Shown: one piece after another, positions 1 to 7,428 of the stretch
How the letters are laid out: every line of letters starts with the position of its first letter
How positions within the stretch are numbered: position 1 is the stretch's first letter
DNA from: Acidimicrobiaceae bacterium
GTDB lineage: Bacteria; Actinomycetota; Acidimicrobiia; Acidimicrobiales; RAAP-2
Reading direction: 5' to 3'
DNA: 38,704 nt
Assembly (NCBI GenBank): GCA_027306755.1
Contig: DAHUZE010000091.1
Coordinates: 1 to 38,704, forward strand
The notes under the pieces: model-generated
Told to the model about the DNA's origin: nothing
Database searches by the model: none
What the model saw: the letters and a program-made list of their open reading frames with translations, nothing else
Made by a program: the position numbers and the translations under genes

Positions 1-148
1 GCACCACCGCGGTGGCGACGAGCGCGCCGACCGTCACGCCCACCGCGAACCCGGCCCGCGAGAGCACCTGGATCAGTGCGCCGACGCGCAGCCCGTGCAG
101 GGCGGCCACGGCGACCACCACCACGACCGCGATGTCCACCCGGCTCAC
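1..148 (-). CDS. CvpA-like membrane protein, N-terminal part only
   Basis: Leftward reading frame that runs off the window start, so only about 49 residues are visible. The putative GTG start at 148 gives MSRVDIAVVVVVAVAALHG, then RVGALIQVLSRAGFAVGV. A short N-terminus, a first hydrophobic helix, a basic Gly/Arg loop and a second hydrophobic helix are typical of the start of CvpA (colicin V production) family proteins and of the membrane part of MarP-like serine proteases. Whether a protease domain follows cannot be seen. No strong ribosome binding site precedes the GTG, and a second GTG nine bases in is possible. It diverges from pstB. Family assignment is by resemblance of two helices, so moderate at best. 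Confidence 0.5.
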   Translation of the reverse strand, partial: MSRVDIAVVVVVAVAALHGLRVGALIQVLSRAGFAVGVTVGALVATAVV

Positions 149-237
149 CCTGCGAGGGTACCGGAGGGTGCACCCGGTCCCCGGCGCCCCGCGGCGCCGG
201 CGGCGGGCCGGCCGACGCCCGGAAGCCGCCACACAAG

Positions 238-304
238 GTTCGTCTCCGGTTTGCGCTGGGTTCGCTCTTCGTTTCCCTCCCGTTCACCTCGCGTCGGTAG
301 GAAT
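238..304 (+). promoter_or_regulatory. PHO-box array and -10 upstream of pstB
   Basis: Five successive 11-bp units begin at 238, 249, 260, 271 and 282: GTTCGTC, GTTTGCG, GTTCGCT, GTTTCCC and GTTCACC, each followed by four bases. The period is exact. This matches the direct-repeat PHO boxes bound by PhoP-type regulators in actinomycetes (known knowledge: GTTCACC-like units every 11 bp). A TAGGAA at 298-303 about ten bases after the last unit is a plausible -10. It implies phosphate-starvation induction of the pst operon. Confidence 0.75.
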
Positions 305-326
305 AGTTACGTGATCGCGATCCCCG

Positions 327-1250
327 ATGCGGCGAAACCCCATGGCCACTGAGCCCCCGGTGGCCGGCGCGGCCAGCGGCGCGGCTCCCGGGCTGTCCGG
401 CGGCAAGCACGTGGCCACCGGGACGCCGTCCCCGGCCGCGGGGATCCCCCGGGTCGATCCCGTGCTCGACGCGCTGGACCCGGACCGGGGGCGGCCGGCC
501 AACGTGGTCGAGACCCACGGCCTCACGCTGCGCTTCTTGGACAAGACCATCCTGTCCTCGATCGACATGGGCTTCGAGCGGGGGACCATCACCGCCCTGA
601 TCGGGCCCACCGGTTCCGGGAAGTCCACCTTCCTGCGGACGCTCAACCGGATGAACGACAAGGTGACGGGCTTCCGCTACGAGGGCTCGGTCACCTTGGA
701 GGGCCGCAGCATCTGGGCCCCGGGCACGGACCTTCTCGAGCTCCGCCGGCGCGTGGGCATGCTCTTCCAGCGCCCCAACCCCTTCCCCATGTCCATCCGG
801 GACAACGTGGTGGCCGGCGTGCGGGCGCATCGCATCGCCAAGGGCAGGCAGCTCGACGTCGTGGCCGAGCAGCGCCTGCGCGAGGTGGGGCTGTGGGACG
901 CCGTCCAGGACCGCCTCAACGACTCGCCGTTCCGCCTGTCCGGCGGTCAGCAGCAGTTGCTGTGCCTAGCCCGCGCCCTGGCCGTCGGCCCCGACGTCCT
1001 GCTGCTGGACGAGCCGACCTCGTCCCTGGACCCGATCTCGACGGAGTACGTGGAGGCGCTGCTCGCGCAGCTGGCGCCGGCGCTGACCCTGATCGTAGTG
1101 ACCCACAACCTGGCCCAGGCCCGGCGGGTGTCGCACCGGACGATGTTCTTCTACGACGGCCGGCTGGTCGAGCACGGCCCGACGGACCAGGTCTTCGAGC
1201 ACCCCAGGGACCCCCAGACCGAGCGCTACGTCACGGGCCGCATCGGCTGA
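327..1250 (+). CDS. pstB: Phosphate ABC transporter ATP-binding protein PstB
   Basis: Cytoplasmic ATPase of the high-affinity phosphate importer. The first ~60 residues are a Pro/Gly/Ala-rich extension not needed for the fold. Then come Walker A GPTGSGKST (about residue 93), the Q-loop LFQRPNPFPMSIRDN typical of PstB, the signature LSGGQQQLLCLARAL, Walker B LLLDEP and the H-loop THNL. Length is 307 aa against about 260 for most PstB, the excess being the N-terminus. ATG 327 is used; ATG 342 is equally possible because neither has a clear Shine-Dalgarno. It stands first in the cluster, before pstS, whereas pstB is usually last (pstSCAB). The upstream PHO-box array indicates PhoP control. Confidence 0.92.
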   Translation: MRRNPMATEPPVAGAASGAAPGLSGGKHVATGTPSPAAGIPRVDPVLDALDPDRGRPANVVETHGLTLRFLDKTILSSIDMGFERGTITALIGPTGSGKSTFLRTLNRMNDKVTGFRYEGSVTLEGRSIWAPGTDLLELRRRVGMLFQRPNPFPMSIRDNVVAGVRAHRIAKGRQLDVVAEQRLREVGLWDAVQDRLNDSPFRLSGGQQQLLCLARALAVGPDVLLLDEPTSSLDPISTEYVEALLAQLAPALTLIVVTHNLAQARRVSHRTMFFYDGRLVEHGPTDQVFEHPRDPQTERYVTGRIG

Positions 1251-1352
1251 CCCATCCCGCCGGGGACCGTATCGACCGATCTCCGGACCGCCGGACTCGC
1301 ACGGACCGCCGGACTCGAAGGCAACACCAACCACCACCCAAGGAGGGACAAC

Positions 1353-2516
1353 GTGAATCGGACGCTGAGCGCCCGGAAGCTCGTACCGACGCTTGCCGGG
1401 GCTGCCGTCGCCGTCGCCGTCGCCGGCGGCTCGGCCGGCGCCGCCCCGAGTGCGCACGCCACCCACGCCACCCACGCCACCCACGCCACGCACGCCAAGA
1501 AGACCAAGACGGTCAAGCTCACGGTGCCCGCCCCGGCCGGGGGGACCATCAGCGAGGCGGGGAGCTCGCTCCTCTACCCGCTGTGGAACCTGTGGGTGCC
1601 CGGGTACACCGCCAAGTACTCGAGCGTGACGATCCAGACGGCGGCTGGGGGCTCTGGTGCGGGCATCACCGGCGCCACCAACGGCACCCTGCAGATCGGC
1701 TCCTCCGACGCCTACCTGTCGACATCGGAGAAGCAGGCGTCCCCCACTCTGGAGAACATCCCGCTGGCCATCTCGGCTCAGGAGATCTTCTACAACGTGC
1801 CCGGGGTGACGGCACACCTCAAGCTGAGCGGCAAGATCCTGGCCGGCATGTACACCGGCAAGATCACCAAATGGAGCACATCGGCCATCGCGGCGCTCAA
1901 CCCGGGCGTGACCCTGCCAACAATTCCCGTCGTGACCCTGCACCGCTCCGACAGCAGCGGCGACACCTTTCTCTTCACCACGTACCTCTCGGACTCGACA
2001 AAGACGTGGTCGACAAAGATCGGCTTCAACACCTCGATCACATGGCCCAAGGCCCCCGGAGCGCTGGCCGAGAACGGCAACTCGGGCATGGTGGCGGGCT
2101 GCAAGACAACCAAGGGCTGCATCGCCTACGTCGGTATCAGCTACCAGACGCAGGCCCTGGGTGACGGCCTCACGTACGGCAAGCTCGAGAACGGCAAGGG
2201 GCAGTACGTGATGCCGACGGCCACAACGATCCAGAAGGAGGCCTCCGGGTTCACCGCCAAGACCCCCAAGACAGGGTCCATCTCGATGATCGACGGCAAG
2301 ATCAAGACAGGCTACCCGATCATCAACTACGAGTACGGGGTTGTGAACAAGAAGCAGTCCAGCACCTCGGTGGCCAAGACGGTCCGCTCGGTCCTCGATT
2401 GGGCCATCAACCCCAAGGACGGCAACAGCGCTGCCTATGTGGGCCAGGTTGGCTTCCGGCCACTGCCGCTGAAGATCGCCGAGAGCTCCTTCCAGGAGAT
2501 CCAGGCCATCAAGTAG
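1353..2516 (+). CDS. pstS: Phosphate-binding protein PstS
   Basis: Extracellular phosphate receptor for PstCAB. GTG start with AGGAGG six bases upstream. Residues 1-36 form a Sec signal peptide ending near SAHA. There is no lipobox cysteine, so it may be released or held by another means, unlike the lipoprotein PstS of most Gram-positives. The mature N-terminus has a His-Ala-Thr repeat (HATHATHATHATHA). The PstS fold follows, with ISEAGSSLLYPLW, TAAGGSGAGI and IGSSDAYLS phosphate-loop motifs and HRSDSSGDTFLFTTYLS later. Length is 387 aa, normal for the family. It lies 102 bp after pstB and 29 bp before pstC. Confidence 0.92.
   Translation: MNRTLSARKLVPTLAGAAVAVAVAGGSAGAAPSAHATHATHATHATHAKKTKTVKLTVPAPAGGTISEAGSSLLYPLWNLWVPGYTAKYSSVTIQTAAGGSGAGITGATNGTLQIGSSDAYLSTSEKQASPTLENIPLAISAQEIFYNVPGVTAHLKLSGKILAGMYTGKITKWSTSAIAALNPGVTLPTIPVVTLHRSDSSGDTFLFTTYLSDSTKTWSTKIGFNTSITWPKAPGALAENGNSGMVAGCKTTKGCIAYVGISYQTQALGDGLTYGKLENGKGQYVMPTATTIQKEASGFTAKTPKTGSISMIDGKIKTGYPIINYEYGVVNKKQSSTSVAKTVRSVLDWAINPKDGNSAAYVGQVGFRPLPLKIAESSFQEIQAIK
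1458..1493 (+). repeat. 9-bp tandem repeat in pstS (His-Ala-Thr)
   Basis: The 9-mer gccacccac occurs three times in phase (1458, 1467, 1476), followed by a one-base variant gccacgcac at 1485. It encodes the HATHATHATHATHA stretch just after the predicted signal peptide cleavage. The copy number could vary by slippage. The histidine spacing could bind metal, which is inference. Confidence 0.85.
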
Positions 2517-2545
2517 TAGCGCGGCCGGTAGAGCGCAGGAACGCG

Positions 2546-3637
2546 ATGACGGCGGTAGGGGGGGCCGCGGGCGAGGCACCCGCGGCCCCCTGCCGGCTCG
2601 ACCAGGCAGGCCGGCCGCCACTGCGGCGAGCGGCCGGCCTGCTGCGGTCCGGCGAGACACACGCGTGGCGGTGGGGAGCCAGGGTGGCGGTGCTGCTGCC
2701 GTTGGCCGGTCTGCTCTTCGCCGTGGTCGTCCTCGCCGTCAAGGCGTACCCGGCGGTCAGGGTGAACGGGGGCACCTTCTTCACCGGGTCGGGGTTCAAG
2801 ATCGGCAGCACCTACGCCGTCACCACCCACACCGCTGGCGTGGCCCACCCCAAGGGCTCGTTCTACGGTGCCTGGCCGCTCATTGCCGGGACCCTGCAGA
2901 CCTCGGTCATCGCCGTAGCAGTCGCTCTGCCCGTCTCCATCGGCTGCGCCTTCGCCCTCACCGAGCGCCTGCCCGCCTTCATCTCACGCCCGCTGGGCTT
3001 CGCCATCGAGCTCCTGGCCGGGGTGCCCAGCGTGGTGCTCGGCCTGTGGGGCGTGCTGACGTTCGGGCCGTGGCTGGCCAGGACCCTCTACCCGTTCCTG
3101 GCCGACCACCTCCCCAACGTGCCGGTGCTGGACTTCTTCAAGGGCACAGTGGGCCACGGGGAGGGGCTGCTCACGGGCGGCCTCGTCCTCTCGCTCATGA
3201 TCGTGCCGATCATCACCGCAACCACCGCCGACCTCTTCCGCCAGGTGCCGGTGCTGCCCAAGGAGGGCGGCGAAGCGCTGGGAATGACCGACGTGGAGGT
3301 GGCCCACAAGATCACCCTGCGCTGGGTGCGCTCGGGCATCATCGGCGCCACCGCGCTCGGGCTGGGCCGCGCCCTGGGCGAGACCATGGCCATCGTCCTC
3401 ACCGTGGGGGCCATCTTCAGGCTCGCGCCCAACGCCTACTCCCCGATGTCGACCATCGCCGCCGCCATCGCCACCCAGCTCGACTCGGCCCTCACCGACG
3501 GCACGGGCTTCGCGGTGGCCAGCTACGCGGAGCTGGCACTGGTGCTGGCCGTCATCTCGGTCCTCGTCAACCTGCTGGCCCGCTGGATCGTCCGCCGCAC
3601 GTCGCACCTCGGCGCCCCGGTGGGGCGGGCGGCGTAG
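2546..3637 (+). CDS. pstC: Phosphate ABC transporter permease PstC
   Basis: Integral membrane subunit of the phosphate importer. The frame is open further upstream into pstS, but ATG 2546 has AGGA five bases before it and avoids overlap with pstS, so it is preferred (363 aa). A basic cytoplasmic N-terminus of about 45 residues precedes TM1 (VAVLLPLAGLLFAVVVLAV), a long extracellular loop with GSFYGAWPLIAGTL, then the core TM bundle. The cytoplasmic coupling region EGGEALGMTDVEVAHKITL matches the EAA-loop of PstC/PstA permeases, followed by GRALGETMAI. It pairs with PstA, whose gene starts four bases after this stop. Confidence 0.92.
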   Translation: MTAVGGAAGEAPAAPCRLDQAGRPPLRRAAGLLRSGETHAWRWGARVAVLLPLAGLLFAVVVLAVKAYPAVRVNGGTFFTGSGFKIGSTYAVTTHTAGVAHPKGSFYGAWPLIAGTLQTSVIAVAVALPVSIGCAFALTERLPAFISRPLGFAIELLAGVPSVVLGLWGVLTFGPWLARTLYPFLADHLPNVPVLDFFKGTVGHGEGLLTGGLVLSLMIVPIITATTADLFRQVPVLPKEGGEALGMTDVEVAHKITLRWVRSGIIGATALGLGRALGETMAIVLTVGAIFRLAPNAYSPMSTIAAAIATQLDSALTDGTGFAVASYAELALVLAVISVLVNLLARWIVRRTSHLGAPVGRAA

Positions 3638-3641
3638 GGCC

Positions 3642-4517
3642 ATGCCCCGCAAGCGGCGCCGGGTCGTCTTCACCGTCCTCTTCCGGGGGGGCACCTTCGC
3701 AGCCCTGGCCCTAGTGCTCGCGCCCGCGGCGTGGCTGCTGGCCAGCGTCATAGCGAAGGCGGTGCCCCACTGGCGGTGGAACGTCCTGTGGACCGCCCTC
3801 ACGCCCACCGGGGGGGGGCTGCTGGGCCCCATCCTCGGGACCCTCATCCTCATGGCCGGCGTCCTGGTGGTGGCCGGCACCGTGGGGGTGCTGGCCGGCC
3901 TGCACCTGGCCGAGATGGCCACGCCACGGCGCAGCGGGGCCGACGGCGGGACGGTGCTGCGCATGGCCTCAGACGTCCTGTCGGGCTTCCCGTCCATCGT
4001 TCTCGGCTACGTCGGCTATGTGGCGCTGGTGGTGGGGCTGCACTGGAACTACTCGCTCCTGCCGGCCGTGCTGATCCTCTCGCTCATGGTGGTGCCCTAC
4101 ATCGCCAAGTCCACCGAGACTGCGCTGCGCCAGGTGCCGACCGCCTACCGGGAGGGCGCGGAGGCACTGGGGATGGCCACTGGCTACTCGCTTCGCAAGG
4201 TGGTGCTGCGCACCGCGTCACCGGGCATCGTCACGGGCCTGCTCATCGCCCTGGCCATCGCCGGCGGCGAGACGGCGCCCCTCCTCTTCACCGCCGAGTT
4301 CTCCCGCACAGTGTGGACAGGGGCGTTCGTCCACGCCCACGGGTTCGGCTACCTGACCTACGTCGTCTACACCTTCTGGGACACACCGTCGAAGTCGGCG
4401 AACTACCTCTCGTACGACGCCGCCCTCATCCTGATCGTGATGGTTCTGGTGCTCCTGGTGGTGGCCCGCCTGATCGTTGCCCGCAGCCAGCGCTACTCCG
4501 AGGGGCGGACCCGCTGA
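3642..4517 (+). CDS. pstA: Phosphate ABC transporter permease PstA
   Basis: Second membrane subunit of the phosphate importer, 291 aa with six predicted helices. It has the family's conserved SGFPSIVLGYVGY segment, the EAA-type coupling loop REGAEALGMATGYSLRKVVL, and GGETAPLLFTA near the C-terminal helices. It ends in a short basic tail (RSQRYSEGRTR). It is four bases after pstC and almost certainly co-transcribed and co-translated with it. With pstB, pstS and pstC it completes a four-gene importer. No PhoU gene follows directly; phoU lies 9 kb downstream. Confidence 0.92.
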   Translation: MPRKRRRVVFTVLFRGGTFAALALVLAPAAWLLASVIAKAVPHWRWNVLWTALTPTGGGLLGPILGTLILMAGVLVVAGTVGVLAGLHLAEMATPRRSGADGGTVLRMASDVLSGFPSIVLGYVGYVALVVGLHWNYSLLPAVLILSLMVVPYIAKSTETALRQVPTAYREGAEALGMATGYSLRKVVLRTASPGIVTGLLIALAIAGGETAPLLFTAEFSRTVWTGAFVHAHGFGYLTYVVYTFWDTPSKSANYLSYDAALILIVMVLVLLVVARLIVARSQRYSEGRTR

Positions 4518-4617
4518 GCAGCGCCCGGGCCTCGGCGCACGGCGGCAGCCGCCGTTGGGCCGGCCTGCACTGCGACAGCCGCCGGGACCGGCGCGCGCGG
4601 CGGTAGCCTCGCCGGCG

Positions 4618-5349
4618 ATGGAGACCGAGGACTACCTGGCGGCCCTCCGCCACGCGGCCGAAGCCGTGGTGGAGGCGGCAGCCGGGCACCTGGATCGGCC
4701 CGTGCCCAGCTGCCCGGCGTGGGACGTGGCCGACCTCATCGAGCACCTGGCGCTCGTGTGGGGGTGGGCGGCCGACATCGTCGCCACCGGAGAACGGGCC
4801 GAATGGGGGGCGGCGCCGGCCGGGCGGTCCGACGAGGTGCTGCTGCCCTGGGCCCGGCGGCAGGCCGCCCGCCTCATCGACACGCTGGGCGCGGCGGATC
4901 CGGACGGGGGCTGCTGGACCTTCGGGCTGCCACGCACCCGCCGCTTCTGGTTCCGGCGCCAGGCGCTCGAGACGGTGCTCCACGCCTGGGACGTCCAGCG
5001 GGCCACCGGCACCGCCGAGGTGATGGACCCGGCCATGGCCGCCGACGGCGTGGACGAGCTGGTCGTGGTGATGGTGCCGCGCCAGCTCGGGCGCAGCCCG
5101 GGCACATGGGCCGGTGAGACGGTCCACCTCCACCGCACCGACGGGGAAGGCGAGTGGACGGTGCGCCTCGGTCCTGACGGGCAGGCGGCCGTGGAGCGCG
5201 GACACGGCAAGGCGGACGTGGCGCTTCGGGGCCCGGCCGAGGCCCTGTGGCTGTGGGCGACCAACCGCGTGCCCCGAGAAGAGCTTCCCGTCGAGACCTT
5301 CGGCGACGCCAGCCTGGCAGCCCGGTGGACGGCCGGCATCGCCTTCTGA
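4618..5349 (+). CDS. Mycothiol-dependent maleylpyruvate isomerase-family protein
   Basis: DinB-like helical-bundle protein of 243 aa starting at ATG 4618. The N-terminal MDMPI-type domain has VPSCPAWDVADLIEHLALVWGWA, where the His of IEHL is the usual first metal ligand. The EtvlH segment in ALETVLHAWDVQRATG supplies the other Glu and His ligands (E-x3-H). The C-terminal half (about residues 150-243) matches the alpha/beta C-terminal domain of this family, ending LPVETFGDASLAARW. In actinomycetes these proteins use mycothiol as thiol cofactor. The substrate is unknown, and 'maleylpyruvate isomerase' is a family name rather than a demonstrated activity. It is 100 bp from pstA and 57 bp from treZ. 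Confidence 0.8.
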   Translation: METEDYLAALRHAAEAVVEAAAGHLDRPVPSCPAWDVADLIEHLALVWGWAADIVATGERAEWGAAPAGRSDEVLLPWARRQAARLIDTLGAADPDGGCWTFGLPRTRRFWFRRQALETVLHAWDVQRATGTAEVMDPAMAADGVDELVVVMVPRQLGRSPGTWAGETVHLHRTDGEGEWTVRLGPDGQAAVERGHGKADVALRGPAEALWLWATNRVPREELPVETFGDASLAARWTAGIAF

Positions 5350-5406
5350 GCGCCCGGGCGCGAGCCGAGGGCATCGGCCCGGCCGACGCGGGGAACACTT
5401 GCACTC

Positions 5407-7428
5407 GTGCCAGTGCCGCCCGACCCCGCTGACGCGCCCCCCGGCGCCACCCACCCGCCCGGACGCCACGGCGCCGTCCCGGTCGACGACCGGCTGACCC
5501 GCTTCAGCGTGTGGGCCCCGCGGGCCGCGCGGGTCGAGCTGGTGCTGAGCGACAGCGACGCCGGTGCCGCCGGTGCCGCCGGTGCCGCGCACCGCGCGAC
5601 CGGCGGGGGCGGCGAGCACAGCACGCTCCTGACGCCGGCGGATGACGGCTACCACGAAACGGTGGCCGAGGCGCCGGCCGGCACCCTTTACCGCTTCCGG
5701 CTGGACGGCCGGGGCCCGTTCGCCGACCCGGCGTCGCGCCACCAGCCCGACGGCGTCCTCGGCCCGTCCGCCGTGCCCTCTGCCCGCCGCGCCGCCGTCC
5801 CGGCCCACTGGCGCGGCCTGCCCATGGCGGCCTACGTAGTGTGCGAGGTCCACGTCGGCACCTTCTCGCCGGCCGGCACGTTCGCCGGTGTGATCGAGGC
5901 GCTCGACCACCTGGCCGGAGCCGGGTACACGGCAGTCGAGCTGATGCCGGTGTGGTCCTTCCCCGGCAGCCGGAACTGGGGCTACGACGGCGTCTTCCCC
6001 TTCGCCGTGCACGCCGCCTATGGCGGCCGGGAGGGGCTGATGGACCTGAGCCAGGCCGCTCACGAGCGGGGTCTGGCCATCGTCTTGGACGTCGTCTACA
6101 ACCACTTCGGGCCCGAAGGCTGCGTGCTCGAGGAGTTCGGCCCGTACACCACCGATCGGTACCGCACCCCGTGGGGACGGGCCGTCAACGTGGACGGCGA
6201 GGGAAGCGACGAGGTCCGCCGGTTCTTCGTGGAGCAGGCGGTTTCCACGGTGAGCGAGCTCGGGGCCGACGGGCTGCGGCTGGACGCCGTCCACGAGATC
6301 GCTGACCAGACCGCGTCGCCGTTCCTGGCCGAGCTGTCGTCGGCCATCGCCGCTGAGTCGCGGCGCCTGGGCCGCATCCTGACTGTGGTGGCCGAGAGCC
6401 CGGCCGACGATCCCCGCCTGGTGACGCCGGTCCGGGCCGGGGGCCTAGGCCTCGACGGGGTCTGGAACGACGACTTCCACCACGCCCTGCGGGTGTCCCT
6501 CACCGGCCAGTCCGACCGGTACTTCGGCGACTACGCCGGCGCCGCCGACCTGGCCGCCGCCTGCACCGACGGGTTCGTGGTGGCCGGCCGGTGGGCGCCC
6601 ACGCGCCGGAGGCACCACGGCGCCCGTCCCCCTGAGCCGCTGGGAGGCGACCATCTGGTGGTCTTCGCCCAGAACCACGACCAGATCGGCAACGGAGGGT
6701 TCGGCCGCCGCCTGGCCGAGGAGCTGCCCATTGCCGCCCAGTTCCCGGTGGCGGCCGCCGTGCTCTGCTCGGGATGGGTCCCGCTCCGGTTCATGGGCGA
6801 GGAGTACGGCGAGACCGCGCCCTTCCACTACTTCACCGACCACGGGGATCCGACCCTGGCCGACGCCGTGCGCGAGGGGCGACGGGCCGAGATCGGGGCC
6901 CAGGCGGGCTTCGATCCGCCCGACCCCCAGGCGGCCGCCACTTTCGAGGCTTGCCGTCCCGATCGCAGCCTGGCCGCAGCCGGGGTCCACCGGGAGCTGC
7001 TCGAGTGGCAACGGCTGCTGTTGGACCTGCGCCGCCGGGAGGCTGCACTCGGCACCCTGGAGCCGGAGCGGTCCAGCTGCTGGTTCGACGAGGGCGCCGG
7101 GGCCTGGGTCCTTCTGCGCCGGGCCGATCCCCGCCTGGGCGCCCGGCCGGTGGTGGTGGCGGCAACCATGCACGGTGAGCCCTGCGTGGTCCACGGGCCG
7201 CTCCTGGCCGGGGCCAGCCTGCATGTGCTCGCGGCCCGCGGGCCTGGCGCTCCGGCGGCAGGGCACCAGCTCGTGCCGGACACCACAGGGGCCGTCCACC
7301 TGGCGCTGGGTGCCTACGGGGTGATCGTGGCGGCGGTGCTGGGGAGAGCCGGCGAGCGAGGCGCGCCCGGGCCGCCGCAGGTTCGGCGCGGCATGTCCCT
7401 GGGCCCGGCCGCGCCGCGAGAGCAGTGA
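5407..7428 (+). CDS. treZ: Malto-oligosyltrehalose trehalohydrolase TreZ
   Basis: Hydrolyses the alpha-1,4 bond next to the terminal trehalosyl unit of maltooligosyl-trehalose, releasing trehalose in the cytoplasm. GH13 enzyme, 673 aa, GTG start. An N-terminal CBM48-like beta domain (TRFSVWAPRAARVELVL) carries a short Gly-Ala insertion. The barrel follows with AYVVCEVHVGTFSPAGTF, VVYNHFGPEG, the nucleophile Asp in GLRLDAVHEIAD, the acid Glu in VVAESPADDPRL and the transition-state Asp in FAQNHDQIGN. The C-terminal beta domain ends in a basic tail. Its last four bases overlap the treY start (GTGA), indicating translational coupling. The third usual partner, treX/glgX, is not in this window. 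Confidence 0.93.
   Translation: MPVPPDPADAPPGATHPPGRHGAVPVDDRLTRFSVWAPRAARVELVLSDSDAGAAGAAGAAHRATGGGGEHSTLLTPADDGYHETVAEAPAGTLYRFRLDGRGPFADPASRHQPDGVLGPSAVPSARRAAVPAHWRGLPMAAYVVCEVHVGTFSPAGTFAGVIEALDHLAGAGYTAVELMPVWSFPGSRNWGYDGVFPFAVHAAYGGREGLMDLSQAAHERGLAIVLDVVYNHFGPEGCVLEEFGPYTTDRYRTPWGRAVNVDGEGSDEVRRFFVEQAVSTVSELGADGLRLDAVHEIADQTASPFLAELSSAIAAESRRLGRILTVVAESPADDPRLVTPVRAGGLGLDGVWNDDFHHALRVSLTGQSDRYFGDYAGAADLAAACTDGFVVAGRWAPTRRRHHGARPPEPLGGDHLVVFAQNHDQIGNGGFGRRLAEELPIAAQFPVAAAVLCSGWVPLRFMGEEYGETAPFHYFTDHGDPTLADAVREGRRAEIGAQAGFDPPDPQAAATFEACRPDRSLAAAGVHRELLEWQRLLLDLRRREAALGTLEPERSSCWFDEGAGAWVLLRRADPRLGARPVVVAATMHGEPCVVHGPLLAGASLHVLAARGPGAPAAGHQLVPDTTGAVHLALGAYGVIVAAVLGRAGERGAPGPPQVRRGMSLGPAAPREQ

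Noticed and set aside
966-2660. Long open frame on the minus strand opposite pstB and pstS
   Set aside because: Arg/Gly/Ala-rich translation without domains, directly antisense to clear genes; a usual shadow in GC-rich DNA. Similar antisense frames at 4426-6294, 7314-9446, 19057-21234 and 21811-23133 were rejected for the same reason.
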